Notes under the pieces: generated by a model
What the model was told of the DNA's origin: nothing
Database searches by the model: none
Seen by the model: only the letters and a program-made list of their open reading frames with translations
Source: Lachnospiraceae bacterium
GTDB taxonomy: Bacteria > Bacillota > Clostridia > Lachnospirales > Lachnospiraceae
Length of the DNA stretch: 64,000 bases
Assembly (NCBI GenBank): GCA_024696005.1
Contig: JAILHF010000051.1
Span: 496,001 to 560,000, forward strand
Direction of reading: 5' to 3'
Made by a program: the position numbers and the translations under genes
Shown here: positions 44,165 to 53,342 of the stretch, piece after piece
How the letters are laid out: each line of letters starts with the position of its first letter
Numbering within the stretch: the first letter of the stretch is position 1

Positions 44165-45451
44165 CTAGATAAGTTCGCAGGCCTTGAGTTCTTCCACGAT
44201 GGGAAGCAGGTCGTAAACCGATTCCCCGATCCGTTCCGCGATCCGGAGCAGGTCGTTCTTCCCGTCCGCATAGGCGATGAAATTCCGAAGACGCATCACC
44301 TGCGCGTAATTTCCCTTCTGGCTGATGGAGCTCTGCAGCTTTCTCTTGCTGAGCATGGGCTCACAGAACACGCTGATCTGATACTTATCGTTATGCTCGA
44401 GCACCTCGATGCAGCGGCACATCACCTCCAGGCTTCCGCGGAAGCCGGCAGGCGAGACCAGGTTCAGATCATCCGCCGAGGTATGATATTCCGGATACTC
44501 CCCGTATTTGGAACGGCAGAAGGTGCACACCGGAAGGTCGATGCCCGGCGCATTGTACTGCCTCTCGTCCGATCCTCTGTCCAGGAAGGTATAATGACAA
44601 TAGCCCGGGGAAACATAATGCAGCACATTCCGGAGCAGTCTGTCCGTAATGGTGTCCCCGTAACGGGTCTCCACCATGGAATAGGTACGGTCGTCCCCCA
44701 CGCAGGAAAGCAGAAAGCCCGCCAGCATGTGATCCTGCAGATAGCGGTAATTCTTACTCAGATAGGTGATGCTTCCGATGGTCTCGGGTATGAAGACAAA
44801 GCGGTAGGTATAGCGCCTGTGCATCGTCTTGACCAGATTCGCGAGATATACGCTGAGGGCCGGCCCCGAGCATTCGTTATTCGCCATGGAAGGATGGCAG
44901 ACATAGGTGGATACAAAGATCTCCTGTTCGCTCTCCCCGGGGATCACACATTCCCCGTAGGTAAGGCTGCCCGCCGTCAGGCTGCTTTTGATCACGGCAT
45001 GGTAGCGGCCGCCCTTCTCATCCAGCTGACGTTTCTGCTTTTCGGACATGCAGAAACCGCTCCGCCCTTCATAATAGGAAGTAACATAGGGGATCACTTC
45101 CTCCTGGTCGGGCTGGGTATAGACGATCTTTTTCAGCTCCTCCCAGTCCATCCATTCATCCATAGGCAGCGAATATCCCAGGACATGCAGATTGCATTCC
45201 TTAAAATCGATGATGCGCTCACCGGCTTCGTTCTCGATATAAGCTTCCTCACAGTTCCACTCCTGCGGCACCGTCCAGTCAAACACCTCCGTGCCGCTGG
45301 GGACCTCGTGGATCGTGAGCTCGGGCAGATATTCCTTAAGGATGCGAAGCGTCTTGCGCACTCCGTTTCCCGTGATGCTCCGGTTGATCGGAAAGATACG
45401 CTCCGCGATCTCGTAGATCCTTCTTCCGCATTCCTTGTCCAGTTCCGGCAT
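44165..45451 (-). CDS. DUF4910 family putative zinc aminopeptidase
   Basis: A 428-aa protein resembling the DUF4910/DUF2172 group, with an M28-like peptidase core. Candidate metal ligands are in STYVCHPSMANNECSGP, the PETIGSI glutamate, and EYHTSADDLNL near residue 330, and a winged-helix-like end (QKGNYAQVMRLRNFI) follows. Members occur in surface-polysaccharide clusters with unclear roles. The ATG at 45451 is preceded by GGAGG 8 bases upstream; the longer frame enters the promoter. First gene of a five-gene operon that ends in a fusion gene. Confidence 0.78.
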   Translation of the reverse strand: MPELDKECGRRIYEIAERIFPINRSITGNGVRKTLRILKEYLPELTIHEVPSGTEVFDWTVPQEWNCEEAYIENEAGERIIDFKECNLHVLGYSLPMDEWMDWEELKKIVYTQPDQEEVIPYVTSYYEGRSGFCMSEKQKRQLDEKGGRYHAVIKSSLTAGSLTYGECVIPGESEQEIFVSTYVCHPSMANNECSGPALSVYLANLVKTMHRRYTYRFVFIPETIGSITYLSKNYRYLQDHMLAGFLLSCVGDDRTYSMVETRYGDTITDRLLRNVLHYVSPGYCHYTFLDRGSDERQYNAPGIDLPVCTFCRSKYGEYPEYHTSADDLNLVSPAGFRGSLEVMCRCIEVLEHNDKYQISVFCEPMLSKRKLQSSISQKGNYAQVMRLRNFIAYADGKNDLLRIAERIGESVYDLLPIVEELKACELI

Positions 45452-45488
45452 AACTCTTTCCTCCGCTTTTTCCGTAATAAACACACTG

Positions 45489-45517
45489 ATTATAATGATA
45501 TTCCCGGGGATTGTCAA
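45489..45517 (-). promoter_or_regulatory. Consensus promoter of the DUF4910-to-fusion operon
   Basis: Minus-strand TTGACA (45512-45517), 17 bases, TATAAT (45489-45494): a perfect sigma-A consensus. It lies right after the hemW stop. Confidence 0.92.
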
Positions 45518-45533
45518 AAGCACTATCCCGCGC

Positions 45534-46697
45534 TCAAACAAAGCCTCCCATGACCACATTGGCAAGGTCCTGGCCCTGCATGCTGAGCTTCAGCCTGCCG
45601 CTCTCCCGCACAAGCAGCCCTTCGGCGAGCATCTTCCCGATCCACTCCCCGTACAGCTCTTCGGGCTTCTTCCCGTAGCGTTTCTCATAAAGCAGCGGAT
45701 CGACTCCCTCGCACAGACGAAGCCCGAGGAACATGGCTTCGGCGCGCGCATCCTCCAAAGTCAGATGCTCCTCTTCCCCGCAGAGCTCCTCCACCTTCTC
45801 GGCTTCCAGATAGCGTTTCAGGTCTTCCGTGTTTTTCCGCCGCACCTCTCCCATGCAGCCCACCGCCCCCAGTCCGAAGCCGGCGTAATCCCCTCTTTTC
45901 CAATAGCAGAGATTGTGCCTGCACACGTGGCCGTCCCGCGCATAATTCGAGATCTCGTACTGCACAAAGCCGGCCTCCGTAAGGATGCGGCGTCCCTCAT
46001 AGAGCATTTCCCGCTCTTCCTCCTCCGTGGGCAGGAGCTTTTGTTCCTTTCCCCGACGGCGCAGCTCATCCGCCCTTCCGTATGCTTCGTAAAAGGGCGT
46101 TCCTTCTTCCACGATCAGGCTGTAGGCCGACAGATGTTCCGGCCCCAGGTGCAGGACCTCCCGCAGGGAATCCAGGCAGGACGCCACACTCTGCCCGGGC
46201 AGCGCGCTCATCAGATCCACATTGATATTGGAAAATCCTGCGGCACGTGCAGTCTCGAAGGAGCGGAAAGAGTCCTCCGCCTGGTGGATCCGTCCGAGCA
46301 GTGCCAGTTCTTCGTCCTTCAGGGACTGGCATCCCATGCTCAGTCGGTTGATCCCTGCTTCCTTCCAGGCTTCGGCCTTTTCCCGCGTTACCGTTCCGGG
46401 ATTCGCCTCGATGCTGATCTCGGACTCCGGAAGGAAAGCCAGGTTCTCCCGCAACGCAGCAAGAAGCCTTCCGGGCGCATCCGCCGGAAGGACAGAGGGC
46501 GTACCCCCGCCGAAGAACACACTGGATACGCGGTAGCCGGACAAGGCTTCCGCCCGCATTTTGATCTCCCACTCCAGCTTATTCAGGTATTCCCCGCGCA
46601 CTTCCTCGGACGCAGGAAAAGAAAGGAAATCACAATAGGCGCACTTCCTGACACAAAACGGTATATGGATGTATACGGCAAGCTCATTGCAACTCAT
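45534..46697 (-). CDS. hemW: Radical SAM heme chaperone HemW
   Basis: A 387-aa radical SAM protein of the HemW group, formerly annotated as oxygen-independent coproporphyrinogen III oxidase; HemW binds heme and hands it to membrane proteins. The cluster motif is CVRKCAYC (Cys 15, 19, 22), followed by FFGGGTPS, SIEANPGT and RLSMGCQS. A C-terminal HemN-type domain is present. GGAGG lies five bases before the ATG. It overlaps the dprA end by 14 bp, in a comM-dprA-hemW string. Confidence 0.92.
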   Translation of the reverse strand: MSCNELAVYIHIPFCVRKCAYCDFLSFPASEEVRGEYLNKLEWEIKMRAEALSGYRVSSVFFGGGTPSVLPADAPGRLLAALRENLAFLPESEISIEANPGTVTREKAEAWKEAGINRLSMGCQSLKDEELALLGRIHQAEDSFRSFETARAAGFSNINVDLMSALPGQSVASCLDSLREVLHLGPEHLSAYSLIVEEGTPFYEAYGRADELRRRGKEQKLLPTEEEEREMLYEGRRILTEAGFVQYEISNYARDGHVCRHNLCYWKRGDYAGFGLGAVGCMGEVRRKNTEDLKRYLEAEKVEELCGEEEHLTLEDARAEAMFLGLRLCEGVDPLLYEKRYGKKPEELYGEWIGKMLAEGLLVRESGRLKLSMQGQDLANVVMGGFV

Positions 46698-47874
46698 ATC
46701 TTCCTCCGCGGCAGAGCAGCAAGCCTTCGATCTGCAGCTGCATCAGTTCGCTCAGCAATTCCTGTATCGCCAGTTTCGGCTTTCCCAGTCTCGCATAGAT
46801 CTCCTGTGCCGTCCCGGGCGCATCCAGAAGCAGTTTCCGGATCGCGTGCCGCAGTTCTCCCTGCCAGCATGCATCCTCTGCCGCCCCGGCCGGGCAGGAG
46901 ACCTTCCGGGGCAAGACTTTCGCGGCTGCTTCAGGCGGCTGCCCGTCCTCTTCTTCTTCCCCCGTTGCCGGACGCAGGCTGCCACGGCTGCTCTCTCCCT
47001 TCAGTGCGAGCAGGATCTCCTCCACACAATACGCCGCTCCCGCCCCCTGGGCGATCAAACGGTTGCAGCCGAAGCTCAGTTTGTCTTCAACACGCCCCGG
47101 AACGGCATAAACCTCCCGGCCCTGTTCCAGAGCGTAATCCACGGTGATGAACGTGCCGCTTTTTTCCCTGGCTTCCACCACGAGCAGAAGGTCGCTTAAG
47201 GCACTGATCAGACGGTTCCGCAACGGAAAACGAAACGGCAGTGCCCCGCTTCCGGGAAGAAACTCGCTGATCACGCAGCCGTGTTCCGTAAGCTCACGGT
47301 ACAGCTGTCTGTTGGAGGGCGGATAGACCACATCCACGCCGCAGCCCAGCACACCGTAGCTTTTTTCCCCCGCCTGCAAGCAGGCTGCCTGTGCCAGCCC
47401 GTCGATTCCCATTGCCATGCCGCTGACCACGGGCACGCCGACCGAAGCCAGCTCCCTGCCGAAGAACTCGGCTGCCCGGCGTCCGTAATCGCTGCAATGT
47501 CTGGCTCCCACCACAGCCACAACAGGCCGGTCCTCCTCCGGGAGTTCCCCTTTGTAAAACAGCATGAACGGCGCATCCCGTATCATGCGAAGCCTTTGCG
47601 GATAAGCTTCTTCCTCGATGCAGACCGTGCGTATCCTTCCCTTTTCGATCTGTTCTCCGAGGGAGAGCGGCAGTCCCCTCTTCCTGGCAAGACACAGCTC
47701 GTTTTTCTGCTCCTCCGTAAGGCAATCAAGCACGTCCGTCCGCTCCGGGATCCCGTCCCAGAGCCTTTCCGAATCTCCGAACACTGCCAGCAGCTGCCGG
47801 AGAGCCGCCGGCATCACTTCCGCCAGCTGCGCCGCAAACAGGCGCTTCAGCTGCTGCTCCATATTATATTCCAT
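46684..47874 (-). CDS. dprA: DNA processing protein DprA
   Basis: A 396-aa protein that loads RecA on incoming single-stranded DNA during transformation. The Rossmann-like core shows VVGARHCSDYGRRA and VSGMAMGIDGLAQ, then GCGVDVVYP, SGTFITVDYALEQGREVYAVPG; the C-terminal winged helix (PGTAQEIYARLG to the end) is also present. Found with comM and, further upstream in the window, a type IV pilus system, which together could support competence. Ribosome binding site GAAAGGAG. Confidence 0.95.
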   Translation of the reverse strand: MEYNMEQQLKRLFAAQLAEVMPAALRQLLAVFGDSERLWDGIPERTDVLDCLTEEQKNELCLARKRGLPLSLGEQIEKGRIRTVCIEEEAYPQRLRMIRDAPFMLFYKGELPEEDRPVVAVVGARHCSDYGRRAAEFFGRELASVGVPVVSGMAMGIDGLAQAACLQAGEKSYGVLGCGVDVVYPPSNRQLYRELTEHGCVISEFLPGSGALPFRFPLRNRLISALSDLLLVVEAREKSGTFITVDYALEQGREVYAVPGRVEDKLSFGCNRLIAQGAGAAYCVEEILLALKGESSRGSLRPATGEEEEDGQPPEAAAKVLPRKVSCPAGAAEDACWQGELRHAIRKLLLDAPGTAQEIYARLGKPKLAIQELLSELMQLQIEGLLLCRGGRYELQ

Positions 47875-47910
47875 CCTTTTTCTCCTTTCAATCGGCTTCG
47901 GTGTGAAACA

Positions 47911-49443
47911 CTACCCCCAATAGCGGTCTTCCACGCTCCGGTAGCAGAGTGCCTCCTGCAGCTGGCTTCTCCCCACTTCCTCGATCCCGTCCAGATCCGC
48001 TATGGTCCTGGCCAGCTTCAATACCCGGTGATAGGAACGCAGGCTCAGGTGCAGGCTCTCGTATACCGTGTCCATGTAGGACTGCTCCCGTTCTCCCAGC
48101 ATCACAAAGCGCCCGATCTCCTTTACGCCCATCTGCGCGTTGAACCGGATCTCCTCTCCGGCAAAGCGCTCCTCCTGCCTTGCCCTCGCTTTCAGCACAC
48201 GCTCCCGCATGGCGGCGCTCCCGTACTCCGCCTTTTTGCTCTGCCCGCGCCTGCGGTATTCCTGCAGGGATATGCGCCCCATTTCCACGCACATGTCGAT
48301 GCGGTCCAGCAGAGGGCCGGAGAGCCGGCCCAGATAGCGGCGCACCTGCTCCTGGCTGCAGCGGCAGCGCTGCGGATCCGGATAATTCCCGCAGGGACAG
48401 GGATTCAGGGCTGCCACCAGCATGAACTCGGCCGGAAACTCGTAGCTCGCGCTTGCCCTGGCGATCATGACCTTCTTATCCTCCAGGGGCTGGCGCAGCA
48501 CCTCCAGGGCCGCCGAGGAAAAATGCACCACCTCATCCAAAAACAGCACCCCCTTATGGGCCCGGCTGATCAGTCCGGGATGCGGGCTTTTTCCGCCGCC
48601 CGCAAGGGCCTGAACCGTGGCGGAATGGTGCGGCGCAACAAAAGGCCTCTCCCGTATCAGTCCCCCGCCTTCCAGCAGGCCTGCCACGCTGTAGATCTTG
48701 GATACCTCCAGCGCCTCTTCCTCCGTGATGGGCGGCAATATCCCCGGAAGCCTCCTGGCCGCCATGGTTTTTCCGGCCCCCGGCGGCGCGATCATCAGCA
48801 GATTGTGAAAGCCGGCAGCCGCGATCTCCATGGCTCTCTTCACGCCTTCCTGCCCGTACAGATCGGCAAAATCCTCCGAAGCACCTTCTTCCCCCTTACG
48901 TTCTTCCTCTTCCGGCTCCACGCTCCCGCTGCTTTCTCCGCGCAGATAGGCCAGCATCTCGTCCAGGCTTCCGCTTCCCACGATATCGATCCCGCTCACC
49001 ACGCGCCCCTCACGGGCATTCGCCTTTGGAAGTATGCATTCCTTAAGCCCCATCCTTCTTGCTTCGAGCACCATGGGCAGCACGCCGCAGACAGGCTTCA
49101 CCTCCCCGTCAAGCCCCAGTTCCCCGGCAATAAAAACACCCTCGAGTCTTTCCTTCGGGAAATAACCCAGTGCCGCCAGAAGCGCCGCGGCGATGGGCAG
49201 ATCATACTGCGTCCCCTCCTTGTGGAGCGAAGCCGGCGCTAGATTGACCGTGATTCTCTGGGGCGGTATGCTGACTCCCGCATTCTTGAGTGCCACGCGC
49301 ACGCGGAGCTGCGCCTCCCGTACCTCACCGGACAGGCTCCCCACCATTTCCATCTGCGGCAGCCCGCTGGAAACATCCACCTCCACCGTGACCGTCCTGC
49401 TCTCGATCCCGCACAATACACCCGTAGATACACTGATAACCAT
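47911..49443 (-). CDS. comM: ComM/YifB family AAA+ ATPase
   Basis: A 510-aa Mg-chelatase-like AAA+ protein. ComM is a branch-migration helicase helping integration of transforming DNA; many clostridial copies are annotated YifB. An N-terminal Lon-protease-like domain (TVNLAPASLHKEG, YDLPIAAALLAAL) precedes Walker A APPGAGKTMAARRLPGILPP, Walker B GVLFLDEV, and the CPCGNYPDP cysteine motif. CGGAGG lies before the ATG. First gene of comM-dprA-hemW. Confidence 0.95.
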   Translation of the reverse strand: MVISVSTGVLCGIESRTVTVEVDVSSGLPQMEMVGSLSGEVREAQLRVRVALKNAGVSIPPQRITVNLAPASLHKEGTQYDLPIAAALLAALGYFPKERLEGVFIAGELGLDGEVKPVCGVLPMVLEARRMGLKECILPKANAREGRVVSGIDIVGSGSLDEMLAYLRGESSGSVEPEEEERKGEEGASEDFADLYGQEGVKRAMEIAAAGFHNLLMIAPPGAGKTMAARRLPGILPPITEEEALEVSKIYSVAGLLEGGGLIRERPFVAPHHSATVQALAGGGKSPHPGLISRAHKGVLFLDEVVHFSSAALEVLRQPLEDKKVMIARASASYEFPAEFMLVAALNPCPCGNYPDPQRCRCSQEQVRRYLGRLSGPLLDRIDMCVEMGRISLQEYRRRGQSKKAEYGSAAMRERVLKARARQEERFAGEEIRFNAQMGVKEIGRFVMLGEREQSYMDTVYESLHLSLRSYHRVLKLARTIADLDGIEEVGRSQLQEALCYRSVEDRYWG

Positions 49444-49626
49444 GGTTTTTCCTCCGTTTCAAACCGGACCCGGGTAAGAGAGCCCGTAACCGGGGCGGTC
49501 CTTTGCCGTCCCAAAAAGGCATCCCCTGCCCCTGCCCAAAAACAAGCAGCCGCACGCATGAGGCGCATTCCGTTGTCATCACGTGAATTTCTGCCGGTCC
49601 TGCCGGCATCACCGCGAGAGCGGTGA

Positions 49627-49647
49627 AACATCAATGATATTGATGTT
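49627..49647. promoter_or_regulatory. Perfect dyad, possible operator upstream of comM
   Basis: Half-sites AACATCAAT and ATTGATGTT around GAT. It lies about 180 bases before comM, just after the fbp terminator, next to a weak candidate promoter (TTGTAT-17-TAACAT on the minus strand). The rest of the 276-base gap holds GC hairpins (CTGCCGG/CCGGCA) and no gene. Confidence 0.4.
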
Positions 49648-49671
49648 ATATCGATACTACTACAGATACAA

Positions 49672-49701
49672 TAAAAAAGCAAGCCCCATTTTGGGGCCTG
49701 C
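49672..49701 (-). terminator. Intrinsic terminator after fbp
   Basis: GCAGGCCCC/GGGGCTTGC stem with a short AAAAT loop, then TTTTTTATT on the minus strand. Confidence 0.88.
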
Positions 49702-49719
49702 CGTGCAAAACCTTACCGT

Positions 49720-51678
49720 TCAGCTTCCCTTCTCGGTCAGCACGCCGTCGCGGTATGCCTCCAGAAGCTCCTCCAGATCCAGGATGCTTTCCTTCAGCAC
49801 CTCGCCGATGTCCGTATCGGCAACCAGATGGCGCCGCCGGTACTGCTCCACCATCAACGAATCCGAGACGATGTCCGTCCCTTTCAGGATGGAGGCTTCC
49901 TTGGACTCGAAGGGCTCGTGTGCCATCAGCCACATCCCGTGGGAATTGGCGATCAGCGTATAGCCTGCGATCCCCGTCTTGGACTGGTATGCTCTCGAGA
50001 AGCCGCCATCGATCACGAGCAGTTTTCCGCCGCACTTCAGGGGCGTATCCCCTTTCTTCACCTCTACGGGCACATGTCCGTTGATGATATGCGCACCGGG
50101 ATCCGTCAGGCCGAATTCCGCAAGGATGCGGTCGAGGATCTCCTCCTTTTCGTAAAGCGCGTAATAGGGATTCTTTTTTTCCTTTGAGGCTTCGGGATCC
50201 TCAATGAAATACGACTCAAAGGTCGCCATCTTGTCTTTTCCGAAAACAGGCGAGCCGCCTCCGGCCCAGATATACCACATGATGTCCTGGCCCTTCCGGC
50301 GCTCCTCCCTGTCATCCCCGGCATAATAGCCTTTGCGGGCATAGGACTCCAGCGCATCGTAGAGCTTGCGTCCCGAATACTCCTTCCCGAAGAGGTTCAC
50401 CTTCCGGAAGCTCCCGTCTTCGTTCAGCGGAACGCAGCCGTGATAGAGCAGGTTCCCGTTATGGACCTTGTAGAGGCTGCCCTTGGTGAACAGGAAACGT
50501 ACATGCTTCTGCAGCTTCTCACTGTGCAGAAAAGCCTGCTTGAGTTTTCCGACCACCACATATTCTCCGGGGGAGAGCTCGTAAGGGTCCTTAGGATCCA
50601 CGGTAGGCAGATTGCAGTCCTTCAGGCTGTACTCCCTGCCGTCCACACAGACCGTCCCCTTTTCGCGGTCGATCTTGTCCAGCAGCAGACGGGACTGCAT
50701 GCCAAACTCGGGGTTGCGTTTGATCAGCTGGCCTTCCAGCTTCAGCTGGATCACGGTAATGGCCTTGTGCATCTTCATGTCAAGCGCCAGGTCCCGGCTG
50801 TCGTATCCCGCGCCGCTGCGGATCGAAAACGCCTTGCAGTCGTCCCCGGCGTAAGTATCCAGCGCAAAAGTCGCCAGCGGGACCAGATTGATCCCGTATC
50901 CCTCCTCCAGGATGTCCAGATTGCCGTAACGCACACATACACGCAGAACGGTGGCGATGCAGGCCGCGGAACCGGCTGCCGCTCCCATCCAGCTGATATC
51001 ATGGTTACCCCACTGGATGTCCACGGAATGGTGCTGCATCAGCGTATCCATGATGATGTGCGGCCCCGGGCCGCGGTCAAAGATATCTCCGACGATATGC
51101 AGATGATCGACCACCAGACGCTGGATCAGCCTCGAGAGCGCTATGATGAACTCCTTGGCCCTTCCGATCCGGATGATCGTCCGTATGATCTCGTTATAAT
51201 AGCCTTCCTTGTCCTCGATCTCTTCCTTCTCGGTGATCAGTTCCTCGATGACATAGGCGAAGTCCTTCGGAAGTGCCTTTCGCACCTTGGAACGGGTATA
51301 CTTCGAGGCCGCACGCTTGGTCACCTGGACCAGCCTGTGGAGCATGACCTTGTACCAGTCGTCATCCAGCCCGCCCTCTTCCTCGCTCATGAAGGAGAGC
51401 CGTTCCTCGGGATAATAGATCAGGGCCGCCAGGTCCCTCTTGTCCTTCTGGGTCAGCGTATCCCCGAAGCCTTCGTCGATCTTGCGCCGTATGGCCCCCG
51501 AGCCGTTTTTCAGCACGTGGTTGAACTGCTCGTATTCCCCGTGGACGTCGGAGATGAAATGCTCCGTTCCCGCAGGAAGGTTCAGGATGGACTGGAGATT
51601 CACGATCTCCGTTGCAGCCGCCGCGATGGTCGGGTACTGTCTCGAAAGCTGTCTGATGAATTTAAGCTCTGATGCCAC
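49720..51678 (-). CDS. fbp: Fructose-1,6-bisphosphatase class III
   Basis: A 652-aa class III FBPase of gluconeogenesis, the firmicute type unrelated to class I enzymes. Metallophosphoesterase motifs: FISDVHGEYE, DIFDRGPGPH, WGNHDISWMGAAAG and the later INGHVPVE. Start is GTG at 51678 with GGAGAG upstream. Length agrees with the family. It follows hisA by 60 bases, without a clear terminator between, and has a strong terminator after it. Confidence 0.97.
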   Translation of the reverse strand: MASELKFIRQLSRQYPTIAAAATEIVNLQSILNLPAGTEHFISDVHGEYEQFNHVLKNGSGAIRRKIDEGFGDTLTQKDKRDLAALIYYPEERLSFMSEEEGGLDDDWYKVMLHRLVQVTKRAASKYTRSKVRKALPKDFAYVIEELITEKEEIEDKEGYYNEIIRTIIRIGRAKEFIIALSRLIQRLVVDHLHIVGDIFDRGPGPHIIMDTLMQHHSVDIQWGNHDISWMGAAAGSAACIATVLRVCVRYGNLDILEEGYGINLVPLATFALDTYAGDDCKAFSIRSGAGYDSRDLALDMKMHKAITVIQLKLEGQLIKRNPEFGMQSRLLLDKIDREKGTVCVDGREYSLKDCNLPTVDPKDPYELSPGEYVVVGKLKQAFLHSEKLQKHVRFLFTKGSLYKVHNGNLLYHGCVPLNEDGSFRKVNLFGKEYSGRKLYDALESYARKGYYAGDDREERRKGQDIMWYIWAGGGSPVFGKDKMATFESYFIEDPEASKEKKNPYYALYEKEEILDRILAEFGLTDPGAHIINGHVPVEVKKGDTPLKCGGKLLVIDGGFSRAYQSKTGIAGYTLIANSHGMWLMAHEPFESKEASILKGTDIVSDSLMVEQYRRRHLVADTDIGEVLKESILDLEELLEAYRDGVLTEKGS

Positions 51679-51738
51679 GATGCTCTCCTTATCCGTATGC
51701 CCTCTCTTTTCCCGGGAGGGCGCAACTCACCCGCAGGA

Positions 51739-52512
51739 CTAACGTCCCACGCGTTTCAACACTTCTTCGATCTTCAGATATCCGCCGAACAGATCCAGTG
51801 CGGACCCGATCGTCACGTTCACCCTTCCGCCCCCCAGACTGCGGAGCGTATCGATGTCTTCCAGGCTGTGGACGCCACCCGCATAGGTCACGGGAAGCCC
51901 CCGGTAGCTGCCCAGAAGCTTTGCCACTTCCGCCTCGATGCCGGACTGCTTTCCCTCCACATCCACCGCGTGGATCAGATACTCCGCCGCATAGGTCTCC
52001 AGTTCGCCAAGCAGCGACAGGTCCAGCTTCTGCTCCGTGTACTTCTGCCAGCGGTCGGTAACGATATAATAGGCGCCGTCCGACTTGCGCCTGCAGGACA
52101 GGTCCAGGACCAGCCTGTCTTTCCCCACGGCAGAGCGCATCTCATGCAGGCGTTCCATGTCGATGCGCCCTTCCCGGAACACATAGGAGGTCACGATCAC
52201 CGCGGATGCCCCGGCATCCAGGAACTCCCCGGCGTTATCCGGCGCGATGCCGCCGCCCACCTGCAGCCCCTGCGGATAAGCCGAAAGGGCCGACAGCGCC
52301 TCCGCCTTCGTTGCATCGTACTCCGGCGTGCCCCGTCCGTTCAGAAGGATCACGTGGCCGCCGCGTATCCCAAGCTCCCTGTAAAAGGATGCAAAGTGGG
52401 CGGCGTCCTGCGAGGCGACAAAGTTTTCCTCTGCCACCGCCTCGTTCAGACTGCCGCCCACGATCTGCTTTACTTTTCCGTTGTGTATGTCGATACAGGG
52501 TCTGAATTCCAT
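51739..52512 (-). CDS. hisA: HisA-like phosphoribosylformimino-AICAR-P isomerase, eukaryotic (HIS6) type
   Basis: A 257-aa TIM-barrel isomerase of histidine synthesis. It opens FRPCIDIHNGKVKQIVGG, typical of the HIS6 subtype of plants and fungi found also in some clostridia, with Asp in CIDIH as the catalytic base. LQVGGGI and YAGGVHSLEDI are the two phosphate-binding loops. It stands alone between dapB (four bases away) and fbp with no other his gene nearby. The start ATG overlaps the dapB region closely enough for coupling. Confidence 0.88.
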   Translation of the reverse strand: MEFRPCIDIHNGKVKQIVGGSLNEAVAEENFVASQDAAHFASFYRELGIRGGHVILLNGRGTPEYDATKAEALSALSAYPQGLQVGGGIAPDNAGEFLDAGASAVIVTSYVFREGRIDMERLHEMRSAVGKDRLVLDLSCRRKSDGAYYIVTDRWQKYTEQKLDLSLLGELETYAAEYLIHAVDVEGKQSGIEAEVAKLLGSYRGLPVTYAGGVHSLEDIDTLRSLGGGRVNVTIGSALDLFGGYLKIEEVLKRVGR

Positions 52513-52516
52513 TCCG

Positions 52517-53275
52517 TCAGCCTATCACATCGCTCATGTCGTAAAGCCCCGCAGGCTTCCCGGCCAGGAACTTTGCCGCCTGTACCGCTCCCTTGGCAAA
52601 TACGGCCTTGGAGTACGCACGGTGTGAAAAGGTGATCACTTCATCGGTACCCGCAAAGATCACGTCGTGATCGCCCACGATGGTGCCTCCGCGTACCGCA
52701 CTGATCCCCAGCTCCTTCTTATCCCGTCTCTGCCTTCTCTGGCTGCGGTCATAGACATATTCGTACGCTCCGCCCATCTCCTCGTTGATGGAATCGGCCA
52801 GAGCCAGGGCCGTTCCGGAGGGAGCATCCAGTTTCAGGTTGTGATGCTTCTCCACGATCTCGATGTCAAAACCGGCCGGTGCAAGCTGTGCGGCCGCTTC
52901 CTTCAAAAGCTTCAAAAGCACGTTGACACCGAGGGACATGTTCGCGGATTTCAGCACCGCGATCTTTTCCGTGCTCTTCTTCGTTGCCCGCTCGATCTGT
53001 TCCTCGGAAAGCCCCGTGGAGCAGAGCACCACCGGAAGCTTCTTCTCCTCGCAATAGTCCAGAAGCGCATCCACCGCGGGTGCAGCGGAAAAATCGATGA
53101 CCACATCCGCTTCCACACTGCATTCCGCTATGGTCTTAAACACCGGATAGCTGTTTGTGATGTGATCCGACAGGTCCACGCCTGCCACGATCTCGCAATC
53201 CGCATCCTCTTTTACGATACCGGTAATGGTCTGCCCCATCTTTCCGTTGCAGCCATGCATGATGATCCTGACCAT
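52517..53275 (-). CDS. dapB: 4-hydroxy-tetrahydrodipicolinate reductase
   Basis: A 252-aa NAD(P)H-dependent reductase of the diaminopimelate/lysine pathway. The nucleotide-binding HGCNGKMGQTI is at the N-terminus, and the signature EKHHNLKLDAPSGTA carries the catalytic His and Lys. AAGGAGGAACAG before the ATG. It follows dapA by 67 bases and is likely under the same lysine riboswitch. Confidence 0.97.
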   Translation of the reverse strand: MVRIIMHGCNGKMGQTITGIVKEDADCEIVAGVDLSDHITNSYPVFKTIAECSVEADVVIDFSAAPAVDALLDYCEEKKLPVVLCSTGLSEEQIERATKKSTEKIAVLKSANMSLGVNVLLKLLKEAAAQLAPAGFDIEIVEKHHNLKLDAPSGTALALADSINEEMGGAYEYVYDRSQRRQRRDKKELGISAVRGGTIVGDHDVIFAGTDEVITFSHRAYSKAVFAKGAVQAAKFLAGKPAGLYDMSDVIG

Positions 53276-53342
53276 ACTGTTCCTCCTTTTATCATTCCCC
53301 TGCCGTTTTCCGTCTCCGGCCGGCAGGACAGATTCCTCCTTC

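Noticed and set aside
43427..45553. 708-aa plus-strand frame
   Set aside because: Lies antisense to the AAC(3)-like and DUF4910 genes, which have domains and ribosome binding sites.
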